Shown: positions 1 through 5,161 of the stretch, piece after piece
How the letters are laid out: each line of letters starts with the position of its first letter
Position numbering within the stretch: the first letter of the stretch is position 1
DNA from: an uncultured Oscillospiraceae bacterium
GTDB lineage: Bacteria > Bacillota > Clostridia > Oscillospirales > Acutalibacteraceae
Assembly (NCBI GenBank): GCA_900549155.1
Contig: URNF01000047.1
Location: 1 to 13,069, forward strand
DNA: 13,069 bases
Direction of reading: 5' to 3'
Position numbers and translations under genes: made by a program
The notes under the pieces: generated by a model
The model's input: the letters and a program-made list of their open reading frames with translations, nothing else
Databases searched by the model: none
What the model was told of the DNA's origin: nothing

Positions 1-1231
1 TGCGGAAAAGAATGGCGGCGATCGTGCCGATCAGCGCACCGCAGATGCCCCATTTGAAAATGCAGACGACTGAAACGATGAGGTTGATCGCCATTTCCGT
101 CACCGCATGCCAGCGCGTGTCCTTGAAACCGCCCGCATATTCGATCACCTGATTGGCGGGCATTCTGGCGGCGGAAAGCAGCTTTGCGACCGCAAACAGC
201 AGCACCGCCGTCGGCATATAGTAGTCGGCGTCGGTGACGCCCTTTGTATAGATCTGAACGATCGGCAGCAGAAAAACACACATGAGGGTGTAGACAATGA
301 AATTCGCGGCGATATAGCCCATTTCATAGATCTCATATTTTTCGGCAAACGCCTTGCGATTCACCGAAAAAAGCTGACCGAGCGCAAAGTTGAAGCCCCT
401 GACGAGCGCGGCAATGAAGGTCTCCACCTGTGTGAAAAACAGGTTATAGATGGTATAGACGCTCACCGCCTCAAAGCCGGAGATGAACGAAAGCAGCAGG
501 ATGTCGGTGTTGTTGAATACCATCGCAGAGATCTGATGCAGCAGCACCGCGTTTTTCTGCGCGATCGCTCCCTTGTCGGGTCGCACGCGGAAATTGAGCC
601 AGCGGTATTGCCGCTTGGCGTACACAGTGACATACAAAAGCTGCAGCACCGCAAACAGACAGTAGGTCGCCTGCATCAGCACCAGGCTGTCGGTCAGCAG
701 CAAAACGGCGATCTTGCCGAAGCCGCTGAGTACCTGCAGAGCGATCTGCGAATTGGTAAGGATATACTGGCGACCGTCGGTTTCGAGCAATATCTGGTAT
801 TTTCCCTGAACGAAAAAGGTGATCATCGAGGGGATGCCGTTCAAAAGCACCAACGCCGCCACCGTCATCGCCGAAAGCCCCGTGTCCACGAAAAAGCCAT
901 AGACGACCGCAATGCCCGTCACGGCGGCACTGTAGACAATGCCGGTGCGGATATAATACTGCCGCGTCGCCGCCAATATCGCATTGATGCTGTCGCGATC
1001 TGCCGTTGCGACCGGACGCAGCAGCGCCTGCGACGAGGCAAGCCCGATGCCCGCCTCCAAAAGGCAGAGATAGGTGAAGATCTGCTTGATGGTGGACAAA
1101 ACCCCGTTCACCGCCGAGCCGAAGTTTTCGATATACAGGCGCGGCAGCAGAAAGCCGATGCCGATGGTGATGATCTGACAGGCGATCACGGAGAGAAGAT
1201 TCCATTTGATTTTTTTGCCATGGCTGCTCAT
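1..1231 (-). CDS. Wzx/MOP-type polysaccharide flippase (3' end beyond window)
   Basis: This multi-spanning membrane protein should flip lipid-linked polysaccharide units, or a similar lipid-linked precursor, across the cytoplasmic membrane. I translated 410 open codons from an ATG at 1229-1231; the frame continues past the left edge. The N-terminus (MSSHGKKIKWNLLSVIACQI) is a short basic tail followed by a hydrophobic helix. Next comes FGSAVNGVLSTIKQIFTYL and then LLEAGIG, a signature common in Firmicutes PST/MOP 'lipopolysaccharide biosynthesis' transporters. Many further hydrophobic stretches follow at regular spacing. An AAAGGCGG ribosome site lies just upstream. An ATG at 1250 is out of frame with it and was not used. 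The gene is alone behind a promoter and a c-di-GMP riboswitch/terminator leader, and diverges from an acyltransferase, which fits exopolysaccharide synthesis. The family is fairly certain; the exact substrate is unknown. Confidence 0.85.
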   Translation of the reverse strand, partial: MSSHGKKIKWNLLSVIACQIITIGIGFLLPRLYIENFGSAVNGVLSTIKQIFTYLCLLEAGIGLASSQALLRPVATADRDSINAILAATRQYYIRTGIVYSAAVTGIAVVYGFFVDTGLSAMTVAALVLLNGIPSMITFFVQGKYQILLETDGRQYILTNSQIALQVLSGFGKIAVLLLTDSLVLMQATYCLFAVLQLLYVTVYAKRQYRWLNFRVRPDKGAIAQKNAVLLHQISAMVFNNTDILLLSFISGFEAVSVYTIYNLFFTQVETFIAALVRGFNFALGQLFSVNRKAFAEKYEIYEMGYIAANFIVYTLMCVFLLPIVQIYTKGVTDADYYMPTAVLLFAVAKLLSAARMPANQVIEYAGGFKDTRWHAVTEMAINLIVSVVCIFKWGICGALIGTIAAILFR

Positions 1232-1272
1232 CCGCGTCACCGCCTTTCATCAGTCGATAGTTTTCCGACAAT

Positions 1273-1326
1273 AAAAAAAGACTGCAACCACACGAATGCG
1301 CAAGCACATTCATGTGTATTGCAGTC
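1273..1326 (-). terminator. Intrinsic terminator in the flippase leader (riboswitch expression platform)
   Basis: Read on the minus strand, GACTGCAA (1326-1319) pairs perfectly with TTGCAGTC (1287-1280). Inner pairing continues imperfectly: ACAC with GUGU, GAAUG with CAUUC, and a GC next to a UUGC loop. Seven T residues (1279-1273) follow immediately, which is the classic rho-independent layout. It stands about 40 nt before the flippase start and no minus-strand gene lies upstream of it. It therefore does not end another gene and must act on the flippase transcript. Its 5' arm overlaps the 3' strand of the c-di-GMP aptamer. Confidence 0.85.
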
Positions 1327-1403
1327 TGTCAACCATAGTAAAAACCGTAGGCACAATGACTTTGTGTCCTTGTTTTTCAACAAGTTTACCCATTTACACG
1401 ACC
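1313..1403 (-). promoter_or_regulatory. Cyclic di-GMP-I (GEMM-I) riboswitch aptamer
   Basis: The leader RNA of the flippase has the GEMM-I elements in order. GGGUAAAC (1391-1384) is followed by a hairpin with a perfect 6-bp stem, CUUGUU/AACAAG (1384-1379 with 1374-1369), capped by a GAAA tetraloop (1378-1375). Then comes GGACACAAAGUCA (consensus GGACGCAAAGCY), then the tetraloop-receptor strands CCUACGG (1351-1345) and CUAUGG (1338-1333). UUGACAGACUGC follows. The base of the second helix is closed by GUCA (1360-1357) with UGAC, a compensatory variant of the usual GCUA/UAGC. The outer helix is GUGUA (1399-1395) with UACAC (1318-1314). A GAAA loop and an 11-nt-type receptor on neighbouring helices are the hallmark of this class. 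Ligand identity is inferred from family knowledge; an alternative is the cGAMP-binding variant of the same fold. Confidence 0.86.
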
Positions 1404-1406
1404 AAT

Positions 1407-1435
1407 ATTTTACGCCATTTTTCGGCTTTTGTCAA
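1407..1435 (-). promoter_or_regulatory. Sigma-A promoter for the riboswitch-flippase transcript
   Basis: On the minus strand a perfect TTGACA -35 box (1435-1430) is followed by exactly 17 nt and a TAAAAT -10 box (1412-1407, five of six matches). The predicted start is near 1400, right at the first strand of the aptamer's closing helix (1399-1395). Transcript and aptamer therefore begin together. This agreement supports both calls. Confidence 0.85.
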
Positions 1436-1442
1436 GGTTTTT

Positions 1443-1471
1443 TTGCATATAAAAGCGGTAATAAATAAAAC
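1443..1471 (+). promoter_or_regulatory. Possible promoter for the divergent acyltransferase gene
   Basis: TTGCAT (1443-1448), a 17-nt spacer and TAAAAC (1466-1471) form a moderate sigma-A-like pair about 55 bp before the TTG start. The boxes are only partial matches. An alternative -10-like TATAAA at 1448-1453 has no good -35. The site lies 7 bp from the minus-strand -35 box, so the two polymerases would occupy overlapping DNA. Confidence 0.3.
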
Positions 1472-1525
1472 AGTGGACGAACCGAAAAACTTATGCTAAG
1501 ATGGTGAAAAAAGGAGGGATGCTTT

Positions 1526-2524
1526 TTGGAACGCGATGTGCTTGCCGACCGTCTCAAGGGATATGCGTGTCTTTTGGTGCTGTTCGGGCATGTGCTGAGC
1601 GGTGTGCGCACCGCTGGCATCCCCACCCCCGCTTTCTTTGTCGGCGTCGAACGGTTTTTGTGGAGCTTTCACGTTGACCTTTTCATGTTCCTCTCCGGCT
1701 ACGTTTTCCGCATCACGGGCGGTGCGGCGGCAAAGGGCAGCCGCCTGCGCTTTGTCGGCGAAAAGGCGATCAATCTCGGCGTGCCGTATGTCCTGTTCTC
1801 CGTTTTATATATCGCCGTCAACGCCCTCACCCCCGGCGTCAACAACCCCGCTGCGCTTTCCGACATCCTGCGCATCGGGTATGCCCCCATCGCGCAGTAT
1901 TGGTTCATCTATGCGCTGTTTTGGCTGTTTCTTTTGTGGGCGGTGTTGTCACGGTTTTTGCGGTATGCGGTCGTCACCGCGGTTTTATATGTCTTTTTCA
2001 TCGTCTGCAGGGTGTGCCATGTCGATCTCGGCTTTTTGTATGCCGCCTTCGGCTCTGTTCTGGCGTTCGGCATCGGCACCTGTCTGCCCGCACTCAAGCC
2101 GCAAAAGCTGCCGCTTTTTGTGCGCATCGGCAGCGTTTTGCTGCACATCGCCGTTTTTTATCTTTTCTTCCGTCTCGGCATCACAGATGCGCTTTTTGCG
2201 GACGACTTTCTGACGCTTTTCGGCATTTTCGCCGCCGTCTGTTTCATTTCCCTTTTGGAAAACTGCCGACCGATCGCGGCTTTTCTCGACCTCGTCTGCC
2301 GCTATGCCTTTCCCACCTATCTCCTGCACACCTTTTTCACGGCGGCGACACGCATTGCGCTTTTGCGCCTTGGGGTCACCGTCTATGCCGTGCACCTTGC
2401 GGCGGGAACCGCCGTCGGTCTTGCGGGGTCGCTGGCGATCGGTTGGCTTGCCGCGCGATCGCCGTATCTGAACCTTGTTTTCTACCCCACCCGTTCGCTG
2501 CGGGCGCTGCGCAAGGCGCGCTGA
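1526..2524 (+). CDS. Acyltransferase family 3 integral membrane protein
   Basis: This 332-residue protein belongs to the acyltransferase-3 family, integral membrane enzymes that usually O-acetylate extracellular polysaccharides or cell-wall sugars. The N-terminal DRLKGYACLLVLFGHVL carries the family's GH motif with the presumed catalytic His22. The second conserved block, SFHVDLFMFLSGYVF (residues 47-61), follows, and about ten hydrophobic helices fill the rest. The length is typical. The start is TTG at 1526, chosen because AAGGAGGG (1511-1518) sits 7 nt upstream and no in-frame ATG lies near. The ATG at 1519 inside the ribosome site is out of frame. The gene diverges from the flippase, suggesting it decorates the same surface polymer. 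It ends 4 bp from the tail of the convergent flavodiiron gene. The acyl donor and substrate cannot be deduced. Confidence 0.88.
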   Translation: MERDVLADRLKGYACLLVLFGHVLSGVRTAGIPTPAFFVGVERFLWSFHVDLFMFLSGYVFRITGGAAAKGSRLRFVGEKAINLGVPYVLFSVLYIAVNALTPGVNNPAALSDILRIGYAPIAQYWFIYALFWLFLLWAVLSRFLRYAVVTAVLYVFFIVCRVCHVDLGFLYAAFGSVLAFGIGTCLPALKPQKLPLFVRIGSVLLHIAVFYLFFRLGITDALFADDFLTLFGIFAAVCFISLLENCRPIAAFLDLVCRYAFPTYLLHTFFTAATRIALLRLGVTVYAVHLAAGTAVGLAGSLAIGWLAARSPYLNLVFYPTRSLRALRKAR

Positions 2525-2537
2525 CTTCTTACAGCGC
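2518..2537. other. Small stem-loop across the convergent gene ends
   Basis: GCGCTG (2518-2523) pairs with CAGCGC (2532-2537) around an 8-nt loop containing parts of both stop codons. There is no T-tract on either side, so it is at best a weak bidirectional end or 3'-protecting hairpin. The acyltransferase and flavodiiron genes meet here with 4 bp between stops, and no better terminator is visible. Confidence 0.25.
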
Positions 2538-3674
2538 CTGCGCCAACGACTCGACGGCTGCCGCAGCGGCATCGTTCATGCCGCCGCGCAGCGTCACCGT
2601 CGGCTCAACGAAGGTCAGGTTTTTGCTGTTTTCCAGCATGCGGCGCATGGTCTTTGCCGCTGTCGGCGCCCATGCGCCGTTTTCCATGAACGCGACCGTG
2701 CGGTTCTGATAGTTGCGCTCGGTCAGATGCTCGATGAAGGTGCGCATGAACGGGAAGATGTCTGCATTATAGGTCGTGGTCGCCAGCACCAGCTTGCCAT
2801 AGCGGAACGCGTCCTCGACCGCTTCCGCCATATCGCAGCGGGCAAGATCGTTGACGGCGACCTTATGTCCCGCGGCGCGCAGCTTTTCTGCAAGGAGCGT
2901 CACGGCGCTTTCCGTGCTGCCATAGACCGAGGTGTAGGCGATGCAGATGCCGTCCGTCTCGACACCGTAGGACGACCAGGTCTGATACAGCCCGAGATAA
3001 TAGGGCAAATTCTCCGACAGAACCGGCCCGTGCAGCGGGCAGATGGTGTCGATGGCGAGATCGGCGGCTTTTTTCAGCACGCTTTGCACCTGCGCGCCGT
3101 ATTTTCCGACGATGCCGAAATAATACCGCCGTGCTTCGCACGCCCAGTCCTCCTCGACATCCAGCGCACCGAACTTGCCGAAGGCATCCGCTGAGAACAG
3201 CGTTTTCGTCTCTGCGTCATAGGTCATCATCACTTCCGGCCAATGCACCATCGGCGCGAATACAAAGTTCAGCGTGTGATCGCCCAAGGGCAGCGTTTCG
3301 CCGTCCTTGACGGTCAGGCGGTTTTTGCAGCAATCCGCGCCGTAGAACGCATCCAGCATAGCAAACGCCTTGGCGTTTGTCACCACGACCGCCGCGGGAT
3401 AGGCGGCGCAAAAGGCGGCGATCCCCGCCGAGTGGTCAGGCTCCATGTGCTGAACAATGAGATAGTCCGGCGCTTTTCCCTGCAGAGCAACAGAAAGGTT
3501 TTGCAGCCATTTTTCGGTGAAATGCCGATCCACCGTGTCCATGACGGCGATCTTCTCCCCCATGATGACATAGGAATTATATGCCATGCCGTTTGCCACA
3601 CTATACTGTCCCTCAAACAGATCGACCTCGTGATCGTTCACACCGACATAGAAAACACCTTTTGCTGCCTGCAT
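2529..3674 (-). CDS. fprA: Flavodiiron protein (FprA-type O2/NO reductase)
   Basis: This 381-residue cytosolic enzyme should reduce O2 to water and/or NO to N2O with electrons from a ferredoxin or rubredoxin, protecting an anaerobe. The N-terminal metallo-beta-lactamase-like domain (about 1-240) holds a complete diiron ligand set: H76, E78 and D80 in HMEPDHS, H144 in VHWPE, D163 in SADAFGKFG, and H215 in PLHGP. These match the ligand pattern of Moorella FprA. The C-terminal flavodoxin domain (about 241-381) begins GICIAYTSVYGSTES, an FMN phosphate loop. No rubredoxin or flavin-reductase extension is present, so it is the short class A form. AAGGAG sits at good spacing before ATG 3674. It follows the ferredoxin-like gene by 19 bp and must share its promoter. 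The preference for O2 or NO cannot be told from sequence. Confidence 0.95.
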   Translation of the reverse strand: MQAAKGVFYVGVNDHEVDLFEGQYSVANGMAYNSYVIMGEKIAVMDTVDRHFTEKWLQNLSVALQGKAPDYLIVQHMEPDHSAGIAAFCAAYPAAVVVTNAKAFAMLDAFYGADCCKNRLTVKDGETLPLGDHTLNFVFAPMVHWPEVMMTYDAETKTLFSADAFGKFGALDVEEDWACEARRYYFGIVGKYGAQVQSVLKKAADLAIDTICPLHGPVLSENLPYYLGLYQTWSSYGVETDGICIAYTSVYGSTESAVTLLAEKLRAAGHKVAVNDLARCDMAEAVEDAFRYGKLVLATTTYNADIFPFMRTFIEHLTERNYQNRTVAFMENGAWAPTAAKTMRRMLENSKNLTFVEPTVTLRGGMNDAAAAAVESLAQAL

Positions 3675-3693
3675 AGAAATCGCTCCTTTTTTA

Positions 3694-4380
3694 TCAGTCC
3701 AATATTTTTCCGTCCACCGAGACGGTTACAACCTGCCAGGGAATGAATTTTCCGCTGTCCTGCAGCGCTTTTTTCGCGGCATGCTCCAGTCCGCCGCAGC
3801 AGGGCACCTCCATGCGGATGACCGTGACGCTTTGAATGTCGTTTTGCCGCAGGATGCGGGTGAGTTTTTCGCTGTAGTCGGTGTCGTCCAGCTTGGGACA
3901 GCCGATCAGCGTGATCTTGCCGCGCATGAACTCCTCATGCAGGCGGGCGTAGGCATATGCCGTGCAGTCCGCCGCGATGAGCAGACGGGCATTTTCAAAA
4001 TACGGCGCATTTTCCGGCACCAGACGGATCTGGCAGGGCCACTGCGCAAGCTGCGAGGTCGCCGCAACGGGTGCTGCGGGTGCCGCCTGCTCGGTGTGCA
4101 GCCGCCGCATCTGATGACCGGGGCAGCCGCCGTGCATCGCCTTTTTCTGTTTGTTCTCCGCAACTGCCTTTTCATCATAGGGCGCCGCCTCGCGCTCGAC
4201 AAAATGAATGGCGTTCACGGGGCACGCGGGCAGACAGTCGCCCAGCCCGTCACAATAATCATCCCGCAGCAGCTTTGCCTTGCCGTTCACCATGCCGATC
4301 GCACCCTCATGGCATGCCGCGGCACAGACGCCGCAGCCGTTGCAGGCGTTTTCATCGATCTGAATAATTTTGCGTAGCAT
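3694..4380 (-). CDS. 4Fe-4S ferredoxin-like protein with conserved C-terminal domain
   Basis: This 228-residue iron-sulfur protein probably passes electrons to the flavodiiron protein encoded 19 bp downstream. The N-terminal ferredoxin domain has one full cluster motif, C13-x2-C16-x2-C19-x3-C23. A second motif is C43-DGLGD-C49-x3-C53-P, where the expected cysteine at position 46 is Leu. A linker (about 65-105) contains GGCPGHQ (C86). The C-terminal domain (about 110-228) is rich in conserved-looking cysteines: WPCQIRLVP (C116), ADC (C139), IGCPKLD (C161) and EVPCCGG (C194-C195). I recognise this arrangement as the iron-sulfur protein often found beside hybrid-cluster-protein genes and CRP-type regulators in Clostridia, but its biochemical role is not settled. 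AAGGAGG precedes ATG 4380. It heads the operon and is divergent from the CRP/FNR gene. Confidence 0.88.
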   Translation of the reverse strand: MLRKIIQIDENACNGCGVCAAACHEGAIGMVNGKAKLLRDDYCDGLGDCLPACPVNAIHFVEREAAPYDEKAVAENKQKKAMHGGCPGHQMRRLHTEQAAPAAPVAATSQLAQWPCQIRLVPENAPYFENARLLIAADCTAYAYARLHEEFMRGKITLIGCPKLDDTDYSEKLTRILRQNDIQSVTVIRMEVPCCGGLEHAAKKALQDSGKFIPWQVVTVSVDGKILD

Positions 4381-4396
4381 TGTTTTGCCTCCTTAC

Positions 4397-4434
4397 AGTA
4401 TACAGGCGTTTTCACCTGTTGTCCATAGTATACA
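4397..4434. repeat. Direct repeat AGTATACA and nested 18-bp dyad in the leader
   Basis: The 8-mer AGTATACA occurs at 4397-4404 and 4427-4434, exactly 30 bp (about three helix turns) apart. Between and partly overlapping them lies ACAGG-N8-CCTGT (4402-4406 with 4415-4419). The right repeat supplies the minus-strand TATACT -10 box. The dyad falls at the very 5' end of the predicted leader RNA, so it may be an RNA hairpin or a second operator. Confidence 0.4.
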
Positions 4435-4468
4435 AAAACACTTTGCAAAAATCGGTTGCCACGGCAAC
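4427..4468 (-). promoter_or_regulatory. Activator-type promoter of the ferredoxin-flavodiiron operon with a CRP/FNR dyad
   Basis: The minus-strand -10 box TATACT (4432-4427) predicts a start near 4420 and a leader of about 40 nt. No good -35 box lies 17 nt upstream. Instead there is a perfect dyad, GTTGC-CACG-GCAAC (4455-4468), centred at 4461.5, which is -41.5 from that start. The 5-4-5 half-site geometry is typical of CRP/FNR dimers and -41.5 is the class II activator position. The divergent gene encodes such a regulator and is the obvious candidate binder. Bound there, it would lie just upstream of that gene's own ribosome site and could also repress it. Confidence 0.65.
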
Positions 4469-4485
4469 GAAAATAGGTGATTTGT

Positions 4486-5127
4486 ATGAAAGAAAAAAAT
4501 CCGCTGCTTGCCCGCCTGCAGCCGCCTGTCCGCCGCGCGCTCAAAGCGCAAAACGCGCTGTTTCAGCGACATTTTGAAAAAGGCGAAACGGTCTTTCACG
4601 CCGGCGATATCACACAGGACATCGGCATCGTGCTGTCCGGCCGTGTCATGATCGAAAACACGGATGTGCGCGGCAACCGCACCATCCTCAGCCATATTGA
4701 GGTCGGACAGGCGTTTGCGGAAAGCTATGCCCTTTGCGGCGTGCCGATGATGGTGGACGCGGTGTGCGCGCAGGAAACGGAAATTCTGTTTTTGCGCGTT
4801 TCGACAGCGCTGCGGCAGGAAAATCAACATGCGGACTGGTATCTCCCGCTGACACAGGCGCTGCTCAGAATGGCGGCGGGCAAGAACCTGGCGCTGTCCG
4901 AGCGCATTTTCTGCACATCGTCGAAGGCTGTGCGCGCCCGCATCCTCACCTATCTTTCCGCACAGGCAACGCGCCGCGGCACACTTTCCTTTTCCGTTCC
5001 TTTCAACCGCCAGCAGATGGCGGACTATCTCAACGTCGACCGCAGTGCCCTTTCCCGTGAGCTTTGCCGCATGCGGGATGAGGGGCTGCTGACGTTCAAC
5101 AAAAATCAGTTCACACTCTTAAAATAG
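4486..5127 (+). CDS. CRP/FNR-family transcriptional regulator
   Basis: This 213-residue cytosolic DNA-binding protein has an N-terminal cyclic-nucleotide-like beta-roll (about 25-115; FEKGETVFHAGD and VLSGRVMIENTD are typical). A dimerisation helix (about 118-140) follows, then a winged helix-turn-helix with FNRQQMADYLNVDRSALSRE (173-192), the classic CRP family recognition segment. The N-terminal cysteine cluster of true FNR is absent, so it is unlikely to carry a 4Fe-4S sensor; haem or another effector is possible, as in HcpR-type NO regulators. I chose ATG 4486 because AGGTGA (4475-4480) sits at proper spacing; GTG 4477 lies inside that site. Divergence from the ferredoxin/flavodiiron operon and the -41.5 dyad suggest it activates that operon under O2, NO or redox stress. 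The effector is inferred, not shown. Confidence 0.92.
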   Translation: MKEKNPLLARLQPPVRRALKAQNALFQRHFEKGETVFHAGDITQDIGIVLSGRVMIENTDVRGNRTILSHIEVGQAFAESYALCGVPMMVDAVCAQETEILFLRVSTALRQENQHADWYLPLTQALLRMAAGKNLALSERIFCTSSKAVRARILTYLSAQATRRGTLSFSVPFNRQQMADYLNVDRSALSRELCRMRDEGLLTFNKNQFTLLK

Positions 5128-5128
5128 C

Positions 5129-5161
5129 AGAACAGCCGCCCATTGGACGGCTGTTCTTTTT
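5129..5161 (+). terminator. Intrinsic terminator after the CRP/FNR gene, probably bidirectional
   Basis: AGAACAGCCG (5129-5138) and CGGCTGTTCT (5148-5157) form a perfect 10-bp stem with a 9-nt loop, followed by a T-run ending at 5161. It starts 2 nt after the regulator stop. On the minus strand the same stem is followed by GCTATTTTAA, a weaker U-tract, so it may also end the long sugar operon, whose last stop codon (5160-5162) overlaps the plus-strand T-run. Confidence 0.92.

Noticed and set aside
471..1313. A minus-strand frame starting within the terminator and overlapping the flippase
   Set aside because: It is the shifted frame of the flippase. The true frame from ATG 1231 shows membrane helices and family motifs and stays open to the window edge.
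1327..1332. A perfect TTGACA on the minus strand taken as a -35 box
   Set aside because: No acceptable -10 lies 16-18 nt downstream, and the bases belong to the aptamer's conserved UUGAC segment. The 1435-1407 promoter explains the transcript better.
107..1468. A plus-strand open frame of about 450 codons across the flippase and its riboswitch leader
   Set aside because: It crosses the promoter, terminator and aptamer of the minus strand, is rich in His/Arg/Gln and has no hydrophobic or family pattern.
4397..4402. A second minus-strand TATACT as an alternative -10 box
   Set aside because: Its start point would fall on the ferredoxin gene's ribosome site, leaving no usable leader.
4402..4419. 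The ACAGG-N8-CCTGT dyad read as an intrinsic terminator of the ferredoxin leader
   Set aside because: The stem is only 5 bp and is not followed by a T-tract on either strand.
4477..4485. GTG start adding three residues to the CRP/FNR regulator
   Set aside because: The GTG lies inside the AGGTGA ribosome site that serves ATG 4486.
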